From NCBI GenBank assembly GCA_031553775.1, contig JAVBLA010000085.1:1-26646 (forward strand): a DNA stretch of 26,646 bases, given 5' to 3'. The notes below the pieces were generated by a model that saw only the letters and a program-made list of their open reading frames with translations, had not been told where the DNA came from and searched no databases. The DNA comes from JAISFI01 sp031553775 (lineage in GTDB: Bacteria; Bacteroidota; Bacteroidia; Bacteroidales; Azobacteroidaceae). The position numbers were made by a program, and so were the translations under genes. The first letter of the stretch is position 1, and each line of letters starts with the position of its first letter. Positions 15,882-24,049 of this stretch are shown in pieces.

Positions 15882-16421
15882 ATGAACCCGTTAGATATCA
15901 TTAACAAGTACTATGAAGAAGGTTCCCGGTTATATGAAATTCTCCTTTCACACAGCCAGTCTGTCGCCGGAAAAGCGATGGAAATAGCCAAAAGCCACCC
16001 GGAGATGAACCCTGACCTGAATTTTATATATGAAGCTGCTATGTTGCATGATATCGGCATATACCTGACCTATGCCCCTGAAATAGACTGCCTCGGAGAA
16101 GAGCCGTATATCTGCCATGGTTACCTGGGGAACAGTCTGCTACAGCGAGAGGGGTATAAAAAACACGGGCTGGTTTGTGAAAGGCATACAGGTATGGGAC
16201 TTACCATCAAACAGATCATAGAAAGTAATCTTCCTGTTCCACAAAGGAATATGACCCCCATTAGCATTGAAGAGCAGATTATTTGCTTTGCCGACAAGTT
16301 TTTTTCCAAGACCAAATTGGGACAGGAAAAATCCATTGAGAAAATACGCAGCGGAATATTCAAATACGGACAAGAGCAGATCGACCGCTTTGATGATTAT
16401 TGTAAACGCTTTTTAGGATAA
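15882..16421 (+). CDS. HD-domain (HDIG) phosphohydrolase, substrate unknown
   Basis: A 179-residue soluble protein. It carries the HD-superfamily metal residues in order: His24 (LLSHSQSVAGKAMEIA), His56-Asp57 in AMLHDIGIY, His79 in ICHGYLG, His102 in CERHTGMG, and Asp138 in ICFADKF. Such proteins hydrolyse phosphate esters of nucleotides or other small molecules; nothing here indicates which. The frame is open far upstream (to 15624), but that part lies over the opposite-strand namZ gene and upstream of the promoter, so the start is at 15882 (MNPLDIINKYYEEG). lptD follows after 57 nt with its own promoter box. Its placement between muramidase and LptD genes suggests an envelope-related job, which is inference only. 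Confidence 0.88.
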   Translation: MNPLDIINKYYEEGSRLYEILLSHSQSVAGKAMEIAKSHPEMNPDLNFIYEAAMLHDIGIYLTYAPEIDCLGEEPYICHGYLGNSLLQREGYKKHGLVCERHTGMGLTIKQIIESNLPVPQRNMTPISIEEQIICFADKFFSKTKLGQEKSIEKIRSGIFKYGQEQIDRFDDYCKRFLG

Positions 16422-16449
16422 CGGAGTACAATAGTTTACTGAAAATGGT

Positions 16450-16457
16450 TAACTTTG
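16450..16457 (+). promoter_or_regulatory. Putative lptD promoter (-7 box)
   Basis: TAACTTTG fits TAnnTTTG exactly and lies 21 nt before the lptD ATG (16479). The -33 element is weak (GTTTACTG around 16434-16441). Read-through from the HD gene is also possible. Confidence 0.6.
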
Positions 16458-16478
16458 CGCTCTCAATAACATTACCGG

Positions 16479-19238
16479 ATGTCGACTGCTAAAAAAAAAT
16501 TTCTATTTTTTTCTGTTTTGTGCGCCCTGATACTTCTCGCTTCTTCTAAAGCGCAGGAAAGATCGACTCCGTCAGTATCATTGGAATCTGCTGAGAATAA
16601 GCAGGTTCCTGATTCCGTTACCATTAAAAATATCCATACTACCGACTCCCTTCACATAGCCAGAAAAGATTCTGTTGCTCCCAAAAAGAAGAATGCCATC
16701 GAGGCCAAAATAGATTACCAGGCCAAAGATTCGATCGTAATGACCGGAAGAAACCTGATATTCATGTACAGCGAAGGAGATGTGAAATACCAATCCATGG
16801 AACTGACCGGCGAATACATCCGCGTCAATATGGACAGTAGTGTGGTTTTTGCTACATACGCGCTGGATTCTATCGGAGGCGAATTCGGATACCCGGTTTT
16901 CAAAGACAAGGGTTCGGAATATGAATCCAAAACCATGCGCTACAATTTCAAAACAAAAAAAGGATATATCACCGATGTGATCACACAGGAAGGCGAAGGA
17001 TACATCACTGCCGGACGTACAAAAAAGATGACAGATGATATCCTTTACATGGCCAACGGAAAGTACACAACCTGTGATAATCACGATCATCCCCACTTTT
17101 ATCTGAACCTGACCAAAGCTAAGATCAGGACAGGAAAAGATGTGGTAGCCGGCCCTGCCTACCTGGTGGTTGCTGATGTTCCGCTTCCCCTGGCGCTTCC
17201 TTTCGGTTTTTTTCCTTTTACCAGCAGCTACTCGTCAGGGATACTGATGCCTTCTTACGGGGAAGAGATGAACCGTGGATTTTATTTGCGCGACGGAGGA
17301 TATTACTTTGCTTTAAGCGACTATATAGACCTGGCCCTCACCGGTGAAATATACTCTAAAGGCTCCTGGGGTATAGCAGCGCGGTCTACCTATCGTAAAC
17401 GATACAAATATTCAGGAAACTTTAACCTGGGATACCTGAAAACAGTTACCGGTGACAAGGGGATTGATTACAGTTCTTCCTCAGACTTTAAGATCAACTG
17501 GAACCATTCCCAGGACCCGAAATCCAATCCCTACCAGGTGTTATCTGCCAGTGTCAATTTTTCATCCAGTTCATACGACCGGAACCAGACCAGCAGCATG
17601 TATAACGCCAATAGCTATACCGCAAATACCAAGGCATCCAGTATCAGCCTGACTCAGCGTTTCCCAGACAGTCCCTGGACCATTTCTGCTAACATGCAGG
17701 CATCGCAAAGTTCAAAAGACTCCACCGTTTCGGTTACCTTGCCGAATATGTCAATCAGCATGTCTACTGTTTTCCCTTTCAGGAGGAAACAGATGGTAGG
17801 AACTGAAAGATGGTATGAAAAAATATCGTTGACGTATAACGGTACACTGCAAAACAGCATTTATACAAAAGAAGATTTACTTTTCAAATCCAATTTGATC
17901 AAAGACTGGAATAACTATATGACACATTCCGTCCCCGTAAGTGCTACATTCAATGCATTGAAATATCTCAGCATTACTCCTTCTGTCAGCTATAGGGAAC
18001 GTTGGAATACCCATAAAGTTATCAAAGCATATGATACCGACCTGCAACAATTAACACCCGTAGACACAGTTTGGGGATTCAACCGGGTATATGAATTCAG
18101 TGGTAGCCTTGGCTTCAATACCAAATTATACGGTTATTTCAAACCCTGGAAAATATTCGGCGATAAAGTACAGATGATACGGCATGTATTCACACCGTCT
18201 ATCAGTCTCAGTGCACGACCCGATTTCGGAAATTCCATGTATGGTTTTTGGAGGGAATATACCTATATTGACTCCAAGGGAAATACGCGTACGGACTGGT
18301 ACACTCCATACGAAGGAGCTCCCTCGAGAGGAAAAAGCGGCTCCCTGAACTTTAGTGTGCAGAATAATATAGAAATGAAAGTGAAGTCGGATTCTGATTC
18401 CACCGGAGTTAAAAAACATACCCTGATAGATAACCTTTCACTAGGTGGAAGCTATAATCTAATGGCAGATTCCATGAAATGGAGTGATTTTGCCTTATCG
18501 GTACGCTTCAAATTCGGTAAATCTATTACATGGAATTTTAACGGAACCCTGGACCCTTATACTTACCGGTCTAATGGAACGAAACAGGATGTAATGCGTT
18601 GGGAAGACGGAAAAGGTTTCGCGCGGTTGAAAAGCACGGGAACATCATTTTCTTACACCTTAAACAATGAATTTTTCAAAAAAATCTGGGGAGTCCTTAC
18701 CGGAGAAAATACAGAAAGCAGTTCAACAACCCCCACTACCGGTACTTCTCCGGAAGACGGAATCCCGGAAAATCAGGAAGAACAGGCTGGAGCAGAAAAA
18801 CCCAAAGGAAGCCTGAGAGAGAAAAAAGGGTCCGATGGAGAATATGATAAAGACGGATATATGGTTACTAAGATTCCCTGGAGCCTGTCTTTTAGCTACG
18901 GCTTGCAGTTAGGCTACGACAATCTGAGCAGTTTTGATCCGGTAAAAAGGGAGTACCCATACAAAATCACCCAAAATCTCAGCTTTTCAGGAAATATAAC
19001 CCCCACCCCAGGTTGGAATTTCAACTTTTCTACCAGCTATGACTTCGATTCGAAGAAACTGGTATATATGAACTGTAATCTTTCCAGAAATCTGCATTGT
19101 TGGTCTATGAGTGCCGGATTTATTCCTATTGGCCCATATAAGTCATACAACTTTACAATTTCAGTCAACTCGTCTTTATTGCAAGACCTGAAATATGACC
19201 AGAGCGGAAATTCCGGAGATGCCATGAAGTGGTACTAA
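16479..19238 (+). CDS. lptD: LPS-assembly outer membrane protein LptD
   Basis: A 919-residue protein with a signal peptide (MSTAKKKFLFFSVLCALILLASSKAQ). An OstA/LptA-like beta-jellyroll follows (about 65-240: AKIDYQAKDSIVMTGRNLIF, YITDVITQEGEGYI, MANGKYTTCDNHDHPHFYL, PLPLALPFGFFPFTSSYSSG). From about 245 onward are many amphipathic strands of a large beta-barrel (GSWGIAARSTYRKRYKYSGN and similar), and the protein ends in DAMKWY. Family knowledge: LptD inserts lipopolysaccharide into the outer leaflet together with LptE. A charged insert at about 745-785 (TTPTTGTSPEDGIPENQEEQ, then KPKGSLREKKGSDGE) probably forms an external or periplasmic loop. It is convergent with ung. The E. coli disulfide cysteines are not evident. 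Confidence 0.9.
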   Translation: MSTAKKKFLFFSVLCALILLASSKAQERSTPSVSLESAENKQVPDSVTIKNIHTTDSLHIARKDSVAPKKKNAIEAKIDYQAKDSIVMTGRNLIFMYSEGDVKYQSMELTGEYIRVNMDSSVVFATYALDSIGGEFGYPVFKDKGSEYESKTMRYNFKTKKGYITDVITQEGEGYITAGRTKKMTDDILYMANGKYTTCDNHDHPHFYLNLTKAKIRTGKDVVAGPAYLVVADVPLPLALPFGFFPFTSSYSSGILMPSYGEEMNRGFYLRDGGYYFALSDYIDLALTGEIYSKGSWGIAARSTYRKRYKYSGNFNLGYLKTVTGDKGIDYSSSSDFKINWNHSQDPKSNPYQVLSASVNFSSSSYDRNQTSSMYNANSYTANTKASSISLTQRFPDSPWTISANMQASQSSKDSTVSVTLPNMSISMSTVFPFRRKQMVGTERWYEKISLTYNGTLQNSIYTKEDLLFKSNLIKDWNNYMTHSVPVSATFNALKYLSITPSVSYRERWNTHKVIKAYDTDLQQLTPVDTVWGFNRVYEFSGSLGFNTKLYGYFKPWKIFGDKVQMIRHVFTPSISLSARPDFGNSMYGFWREYTYIDSKGNTRTDWYTPYEGAPSRGKSGSLNFSVQNNIEMKVKSDSDSTGVKKHTLIDNLSLGGSYNLMADSMKWSDFALSVRFKFGKSITWNFNGTLDPYTYRSNGTKQDVMRWEDGKGFARLKSTGTSFSYTLNNEFFKKIWGVLTGENTESSSTTPTTGTSPEDGIPENQEEQAGAEKPKGSLREKKGSDGEYDKDGYMVTKIPWSLSFSYGLQLGYDNLSSFDPVKREYPYKITQNLSFSGNITPTPGWNFNFSTSYDFDSKKLVYMNCNLSRNLHCWSMSAGFIPIGPYKSYNFTISVNSSLLQDLKYDQSGNSGDAMKWY

Positions 19239-19329
19239 GTGTGCGAATACAAAATAAAATAACACGCAATCATTCTATTCGCATTGAGAAACAAAGAAAT
19301 CTACCAGTTTCGCTATTAAAAATCGAATA

Positions 19330-19992
19330 TTACCAGTTAATGGGTGATTGACCGGTGCTTACCAAATAATCGTTAGCTCTGCTAAAATGTTTATTTCCAA
19401 AAAAACCACGATGAGCAGATAAAGGTGAGGGATGTGGTGACTTCAATACCAAATGCTTAGAAGTGCTAATAAAATCTCCTTTTTTTTGCGCATAAGATCC
19501 CCAGAGAATAAATACGAGATGTTCTTTTTCTTCTGCCAGGCGATGGATTACAGCATCGGTAAATGTTTCCCAGCCCTTATTCTGATGAGAGCCGGCAACA
19601 TGGGCGCGAACCGTGAGCGTAGCATTCAGCAAAAGAACACCCTGGGCTGTCCAGCGCAGAAGATTTCCACTGGCAGGAATCCGGATGCCCAGGTCTCCCT
19701 GTATTTCTTTAAAAATATTCTGAAGAGAAGGAGGAAAAGGAATTCCGTCGTTGACGGAAAAACACAAACCATGAGCCTGTCCCGGTTCGTGATACGGATC
19801 CTGTCCGAGTATTACCACCTTTACCTGGTCGAAAGGACACTGGTCAAATGCGTTGAAAATATATTTTCCGGGAGGATACACCGTTTTTGTAGCATATTCG
19901 TTACGAATAAACCGGGTTAGCTCCTCAAAATAAGGCTTATCAAATTCAGGTTGCAATTTTTGCCTCCAGGTATCTTCAATTTTAACTTCCAT
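19330..19992 (-). CDS. ung: Uracil-DNA glycosylase, family 1
   Basis: A 220-residue enzyme of normal length. It has the water-activating loop VVILGQDPYHEPGQAHGLCFS (catalytic Asp in GQDPYH), the Pro-rich PPSLQNIFKEI segment, the uracil-recognition LLLNATLTVRAHVAGSHQNKGW, and the DNA-intercalation motif HPSPLSAHRGFFG with its catalytic His. It excises uracil from DNA as the first step of base-excision repair. It starts 32 nt after asnA on the same strand and probably shares that transcript. It ends 91 nt from the convergent lptD, where TGCGAAT (19242-19248) and ATTCGCA (19278-19284) can pair without a T-run. Confidence 0.97.
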   Translation of the reverse strand: MEVKIEDTWRQKLQPEFDKPYFEELTRFIRNEYATKTVYPPGKYIFNAFDQCPFDQVKVVILGQDPYHEPGQAHGLCFSVNDGIPFPPSLQNIFKEIQGDLGIRIPASGNLLRWTAQGVLLLNATLTVRAHVAGSHQNKGWETFTDAVIHRLAEEKEHLVFILWGSYAQKKGDFISTSKHLVLKSPHPSPLSAHRGFFGNKHFSRANDYLVSTGQSPINW

Positions 19993-20024
19993 AAACGATA
20001 AAAGAAAAAGTTTTCAATATTGAT

Positions 20025-21062
20025 TTAGATCAACGGCATACCGGCCTGCAATGCTTCTTCGATCATCTCTTCCGGCCAGATACTTGCCTGGATTTCTCCT
20101 ATATGTGCTTTACGCAGGTAAAACATACAAAGTCGCGATTGCCCGATTCCTCCCCCTATTGTCTGAGGTAATTCACCGTTTAATAAGCGTTGATGAAAAT
20201 AAAGAGCTTTACGATCTTCCGTTCCGGTTAGTTGCAACTGCTTTAACATCGTGTCCGGATCGACCCGGATACCCATGGAAGAGAGTTCTACGGAACGATC
20301 GAGCACATCCGACCAAAACAACAAGTCTCCATTTAGCCCGGACCTTCCAGATTCTTCTACTGTTGACCAGTCGTCGTAATCCGGAGCCCGGTTATCATGT
20401 TTTTCTCCATTGCTTAACAATCCACCGATACCTATAATGAATACAGTACCATATTCTTTGGTAATGGCATCTTCCCGTTCTTTGGGAGTCAGGAGGGGAT
20501 ATTTCTGTAATAAATCTTCCGCATGAATAAAATGAACATTTTTGGGTAGAATAGGCTTAATAGCAGGATACATTTCATAAACCATAAACTCGGTCCGTAC
20601 CATAGCGGCATAAATCCGTGTCACGACTTCTTTCAGGAATTCAACATTTCGCTGACCAGGTTCCATCACCAGCTCCCAATCCCATTGATCTACATATAAC
20701 GAATGCAGATTACCCAATTCCTCATCGGAACGGATAGCATTCATATCGGTATAGATACCATATCCTGATTCTATTTCATAGTCTTTTAACGTCAACCGTT
20801 TCCATTTTGCCAGAGAATGTACAATTTCAGCCTTGGAATCATTCAGGTCTTTGATAGGAAAAGTAACGGCCCGTTCCGATCCGCTCAGATCATCATTGAT
20901 TCCCCTGCCCTTTAAAACGAAAAGAGGTGCGGTTACTCGCCTGAGACGCAACTCTGAAGACAGGTTTTGCTGAAAAAAATCCTTGATTTGTTTGATAGCC
21001 ATTTCGGTTTCAGACATACTCAAGATTGCTTTATATCCTTTGGGCTTAATAAGATAGCTCAT
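20025..21062 (-). CDS. asnA: Aspartate-ammonia ligase (asparagine synthetase A)
   Basis: A 345-residue cytoplasmic enzyme resembling a class II aminoacyl-tRNA synthetase core. Signatures are MSYLIKPKGYKAIL at the start, LSSELRLRRVTAPLFVLKG, GYGIYTDMNAIRSDEELGNL, HSLYVDQWDWELVM, RAPDYDDWS, LNGDLLFWSDVL, ELSSMGIRVD and GGGIGQSRLCMFYLRKAHIGE near the end. It makes asparagine from aspartate, ATP and ammonia. An ATG two codons earlier (21068) is also in frame; the shorter start matches the family. A TATCTTTG promoter box lies 22 nt upstream on the minus strand, and ung follows. Confidence 0.97.
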   Translation of the reverse strand: MSYLIKPKGYKAILSMSETEMAIKQIKDFFQQNLSSELRLRRVTAPLFVLKGRGINDDLSGSERAVTFPIKDLNDSKAEIVHSLAKWKRLTLKDYEIESGYGIYTDMNAIRSDEELGNLHSLYVDQWDWELVMEPGQRNVEFLKEVVTRIYAAMVRTEFMVYEMYPAIKPILPKNVHFIHAEDLLQKYPLLTPKEREDAITKEYGTVFIIGIGGLLSNGEKHDNRAPDYDDWSTVEESGRSGLNGDLLFWSDVLDRSVELSSMGIRVDPDTMLKQLQLTGTEDRKALYFHQRLLNGELPQTIGGGIGQSRLCMFYLRKAHIGEIQASIWPEEMIEEALQAGMPLI

Positions 21063-21083
21063 ACTCACATCAATTTATCCCTG

Positions 21084-21091
21084 CAAAGATA
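21084..21091 (-). promoter_or_regulatory. asnA-ung promoter (-7 box)
   Basis: TATCTTTG on the minus strand, a full consensus match. A three-of-four -33 element (TTTC on the minus strand, 21114-21111) is 19 nt away. Confidence 0.7.
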
Positions 21092-21125
21092 AACGTTTTT
21101 TTTATATAAAGAAATATATAAACAC

Positions 21126-21172
21126 AAATTGCTACAAAATGAAAGTTTTTCAACTTTATTTTGTAGCAATTT
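21126..21172. terminator. Long near-perfect inverted repeat, probable terminator of the SDR gene
   Basis: Outer arms of 15 bases (21126-21140, AAATTGCTACAAAAT, and its exact complement at 21158-21172) enclose a one-base bulge and inner arms AAAGTT (21142-21147) and AACTTT (21152-21157) around a 4-nt loop. It lies 37 nt past the SDR stop and 12 nt from the asnA -33 region. There is no long T-run, so it may also act on DNA or RNA stability. Confidence 0.65.
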
Positions 21173-21209
21173 ATCACATTATGAGAATTTTATCTATAAA
21201 AAAGATAAC

Positions 21210-22022
21210 TTATATAGAGAATGCATCAAAACCTCCGTCAATAACGGTCAAAGTACCGGTTACAAATTGGGAGGCATCACTGGCCAGCCATTGGAGGGTT
21301 CCGAGAATTTCTTCCGGTTCTCCGAAACGGCCGAAAGGAGTATGTGCTAAAATCGACTTGGACCGGTCGGTGTACGAACCATCAGGATTCAACAATAAAG
21401 CCCTGTTTTGTTCTGTAATAAAGAAACCTGGGGCAATGGCATTCACACGGATACCGGACCCGAATTTAATGGCAAGCTCTCCGGCCATGTATTTGGTAAA
21501 GTTGGTTACCGCCGCTTTAGCCGTACCATATCCGCATACGCGTGTCAACGGACGGATAGCAGATTCCGAAGAGATATTGATAATTACTCCCTCCTTCTGT
21601 CCGGCCATCGCTTTGGAGAATACAGTGGTAGGCAGAATTGTTCCGAATAAATTCAGGTCGACAACCTTTTTGAATGCTTCTGTATCGAGGTCGAATATTG
21701 TTTTGTCCGGAGCAATTGTCGCACCTGGCATATTTCCCCCCGCTCCATTAATCAGGACATCGATCCGGCCATACTTTGCCATGATCTCTTCATAATTTTT
21801 CTGCAGGATCTCTTTATTCAACACATCGGTATAAAGGAACCAAGCCTTATAGCCTTTGTCTGTCACCTCTTTCTCCAATGCTTTACCAGCTTCCTCATTC
21901 CGGTCGAGAATGACTACTTTTGCTCCCTGCTCCGCAAAATGATGCACCATGGAGTGGCCTAAAATTCCGGCAGCACCGGTAATCAAAATCACTTTTCCTT
22001 CTACACTGAACAAATTTTTCAT
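21210..22022 (-). CDS. SDR oxidoreductase, probable D-mannonate oxidoreductase
   Basis: A 270-residue classical short-chain dehydrogenase. The nucleotide-binding motif is ITGAAGILG (about 14-22), the Asp of VVILDRNEE favours NAD, NGAGGN precedes the core strand, and the catalytic Ser is in INISSES with Tyr and Lys in YGTAK (about 163-167). IAPGFFITEQNR and VTGTLTVIDGGFDAF close the domain. The NGAGGNMPGAT segment and the insert NPDGSYTDRS resemble the SDR-type D-mannonate oxidoreductases that interconvert mannonate and fructuronate in hexuronate use. No uxuA or uxaC is adjacent, so the substrate is not settled. Upstream are two TTTTCAA-type heptamers (22033-22046) and a palindrome (22053-22069). 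Confidence 0.85.
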   Translation of the reverse strand: MKNLFSVEGKVILITGAAGILGHSMVHHFAEQGAKVVILDRNEEAGKALEKEVTDKGYKAWFLYTDVLNKEILQKNYEEIMAKYGRIDVLINGAGGNMPGATIAPDKTIFDLDTEAFKKVVDLNLFGTILPTTVFSKAMAGQKEGVIINISSESAIRPLTRVCGYGTAKAAVTNFTKYMAGELAIKFGSGIRVNAIAPGFFITEQNRALLLNPDGSYTDRSKSILAHTPFGRFGEPEEILGTLQWLASDASQFVTGTLTVIDGGFDAFSI

Positions 22023-22052
22023 ACGTAACCAATTGAAAATTGAAAATTATTA

Positions 22053-22069
22053 TAACTTCTGCGAAGTTA
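22053..22069. promoter_or_regulatory. Palindrome upstream of the SDR gene, possible operator
   Basis: TAACTTC-TGC-GAAGTTA is a perfect 7-bp inverted repeat with a 3-nt spacer. It overlaps a promoter-like TAACTTCG on the minus strand, one base off TAnnTTTG, 39 nt from the ATG. A repressor bound here would block initiation. The identity of any regulator is unknown. Confidence 0.45.
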
Positions 22070-22113
22070 ACAAAAAAGATTAGACAGGGAAGGTTATATC
22101 AGATTTTTTTTCT

Positions 22114-22121
22114 TATCTTTG
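22114..22121 (+). promoter_or_regulatory. Promoter box of the tRNA-Arg gene
   Basis: TATCTTTG fits the -7 consensus and lies 35 nt upstream of the mature tRNA. The -33 region is weak. Confidence 0.6.
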
Positions 22122-22156
22122 CACCGCATTTGCAAAATGCACTTTTTTAACATAAA

Positions 22157-22229
22157 GGCCCCGTAGTTTAGTGAATAGAACGTCAGATTCCGGTTCTGAA
22201 GGTCGCAGGTTTGAGTCCTGCCGGGGTCA
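22157..22229 (+). tRNA. tRNA-Arg (anticodon CCG)
   Basis: 73 nt fold into a full cloverleaf. The acceptor GGCCCCG pairs with CGGGGTC (one G-U), the D stem GTTT with GAAC, the anticodon stem TCAGA with TCTGA, and the T stem GCAGG with CCTGC. The anticodon loop is TTCCGGT, so the anticodon is CCG and reads CGG. The variable loop is 5 nt and the discriminator A73; CCA is not encoded. A20, an arginine identity base, is present. Oddities: the D loop AGTGAATA has A at position 19 and the T loop TTTGAGT has U at position 56, so the usual G19-C56 tertiary pair becomes A19-U56. The Levitt pair is G15-C48. Confidence 0.95.
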
Positions 22230-22230
22230 C

Positions 22231-22266
22231 AAGGACATACCATCCCAATGAGTATGTCTTTTTTTA
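22231..22266 (+). terminator. Terminator of the tRNA-Arg gene
   Basis: GACATAC (22234-22240) pairs with GTATGTC (22252-22258), followed by seven T. It lies 2 nt past the tRNA. An in-frame ATG of the next gene at 22248 is inside the loop, which argues against that start. Confidence 0.88.
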
Positions 22267-22364
22267 TTGCAAAATTTACTTGCCGGTATCTGAATTTGGC
22301 AAGAAATTTGCATAAAAAAGATATAATGCAGAAATTTGGCAGTCAAAATATCAGGGTAGAACAT

Positions 22365-24020
22365 ATGAGGCACATAATGCTATACATTATATCATGTATT
22401 TGTTTTTTCAACTTAATTGCCTGCAGTCCATCTGTAAATGAACAATTGCATAAGGCAGAACTGTTACTGGCGGATACTCCCGATTCCTCTTTGTATATCC
22501 TGCAAAAATTACAGGAGAATTACCCCCGGATGAACAATGAGGAAAAAGCACTGTTCGGACTGATTTTCTTTCAGGCGTCAGATAAAGTGTTTGCCGATTT
22601 GCCCTCTTTGGAATTTATTGATTTTTCCATTGATTATTATAATAAAAATAATCAAAAACAACAGCTTGCCTACTGCTACCTGTACAGATCACGTGCATTC
22701 AAGTATAAAAGAGACTATCAAAATGCCATTCAAAATCTTCTGAGAGCCAAAGAGTTAACCCATCAGGATAAAGATCACAGCATATTAGGAAGAATTTATT
22801 TTGATCTGGCACAAATATCCGGTTACCAGGAAGAATTCAAGAAAGCTGAAAAATATTACGAAACAGCCAAAGCGCATTTCGAAAAAGCAGGAGAAAAAGA
22901 AAATATAGTTAAAATGCAAATTGCCCAAGGATGGCTTTGCATGGCTATTGAAGATTTCGATTCAGCAATCCGGCTATCCAAAGAAGTATTGAAAAGCACA
23001 TCCGATTCCATATTGATGGGTGATGCTTTAACAAGTATAGGCACTTGTTATTATTATAAAGATAATTTCGATTCTGCCATATATTATACCCGGCAAGGTA
23101 TTCAATATCCATATGTTGAACCGAATATATCATCCAGGTATTATCATTTGGGAAATATTTACTCTTTCCTCAATGAATATGATTCTGCTGCATTTTATAT
23201 AAACAAAGCCCTGCAATATCCTATTGATATTTATTTTGAAGAAGAGTGTTACCGCGTATTGGTGAAAATTGCACTCGATAAAAATAACAAAAAAGATCTG
23301 ACAACCTTTATGACCAAACGACAGGAATGTCAGGATTCCATCAAAAGACTGGAACAACAGACCAATATCAATGTGCTGGAAAAAATCCACTGGTCGGATG
23401 TGGAAACCGCGACAATAAAAAAACAGCGGATCTGGTTGATCGTTTTCATTGTAGGGCTAGTGCTGACAGGATGTATTATCTTCCTAAGGCTACATAAGTA
23501 TAATAAGCAGAAACAACTGAAAGCTGAAATGTACAAAATTGAACACGCTGTAGTACAAAAAAAATATACCGATACCAAAATAAAAGCTGATATTTACAAA
23601 ACCGAACTGAAAAAGAAACATGAACTACAGATAAAAGACTTAAAAAATGATATAGAAAAAGCCAGGATCAAATATGCTCTACAAAGAAAAAATGCTCCGG
23701 TGGAACAACGGGAGAATCTCGACAGGATCATGTACAATGAAGTCCTGTTCCTGGATAATGAAAAAGCTTTTTTGCTCAAAATGAACAAGGCATTAAATAA
23801 TCTTCCGGAAAAATTAAAACTGGAATATCCTGATATTAATTACAAAGAAATAATATGGTGTTGCCTGTTCTGCATGCAATTCTCCACTCCAGAAATTGCC
23901 CTGATGCTGGGCTTCAAACAAAGTACCCAGTATAAATTCAAACAAAGACTGAGCAAAAAACTGAATTTCAACAGTATCAAAGAACTGGAAGAAATGCTCG
24001 ATAAAAAAATGAATGTCTGA
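22365..24020 (+). CDS. Membrane-anchored TPR regulator with a C-terminal HTH-like domain
   Basis: 551 residues from this start. A lipoprotein-type signal (MRHIMLYIISCICFFNLIAC) puts the lipobox LIAC at Cys20. TPR-like helical repeats fill about 40-330 (AYCYLYRSRAFKYKRDYQNA, ILGRIYFDLAQISGYQEEFK, DSAIYYTRQGIQY and so on). A transmembrane segment is at about 356-376 (IWLIVFIVGLVLTGCIIF). A charged coiled coil covers about 380-450. A C-terminal region at about 490-545 (EIIWCCLFCMQFSTPEIALM, LGFKQSTQYKFKQRLSKKL) resembles a LuxR-like helix-turn-helix. The layout matches the Bacteroidales TPR/TM/HTH proteins thought to sense periplasmic signals and act on DNA. Earlier in-frame starts (22248, 22326) are less likely: the first lies in the tRNA terminator. 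The downstream SUFU gene on the same strand is a candidate target. Confidence 0.8.
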   Translation: MRHIMLYIISCICFFNLIACSPSVNEQLHKAELLLADTPDSSLYILQKLQENYPRMNNEEKALFGLIFFQASDKVFADLPSLEFIDFSIDYYNKNNQKQQLAYCYLYRSRAFKYKRDYQNAIQNLLRAKELTHQDKDHSILGRIYFDLAQISGYQEEFKKAEKYYETAKAHFEKAGEKENIVKMQIAQGWLCMAIEDFDSAIRLSKEVLKSTSDSILMGDALTSIGTCYYYKDNFDSAIYYTRQGIQYPYVEPNISSRYYHLGNIYSFLNEYDSAAFYINKALQYPIDIYFEEECYRVLVKIALDKNNKKDLTTFMTKRQECQDSIKRLEQQTNINVLEKIHWSDVETATIKKQRIWLIVFIVGLVLTGCIIFLRLHKYNKQKQLKAEMYKIEHAVVQKKYTDTKIKADIYKTELKKKHELQIKDLKNDIEKARIKYALQRKNAPVEQRENLDRIMYNEVLFLDNEKAFLLKMNKALNNLPEKLKLEYPDINYKEIIWCCLFCMQFSTPEIALMLGFKQSTQYKFKQRLSKKLNFNSIKELEEMLDKKMNV

Positions 24021-24049
24021 AAATGAGACTCCTGGAAACGGCAAATTCC

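Noticed and set aside
22248..22364. Earlier starts for the TPR regulator
   Set aside because: The first ATG lies in the loop of the tRNA terminator, and the extension hides the lipoprotein signal that begins at 22365.
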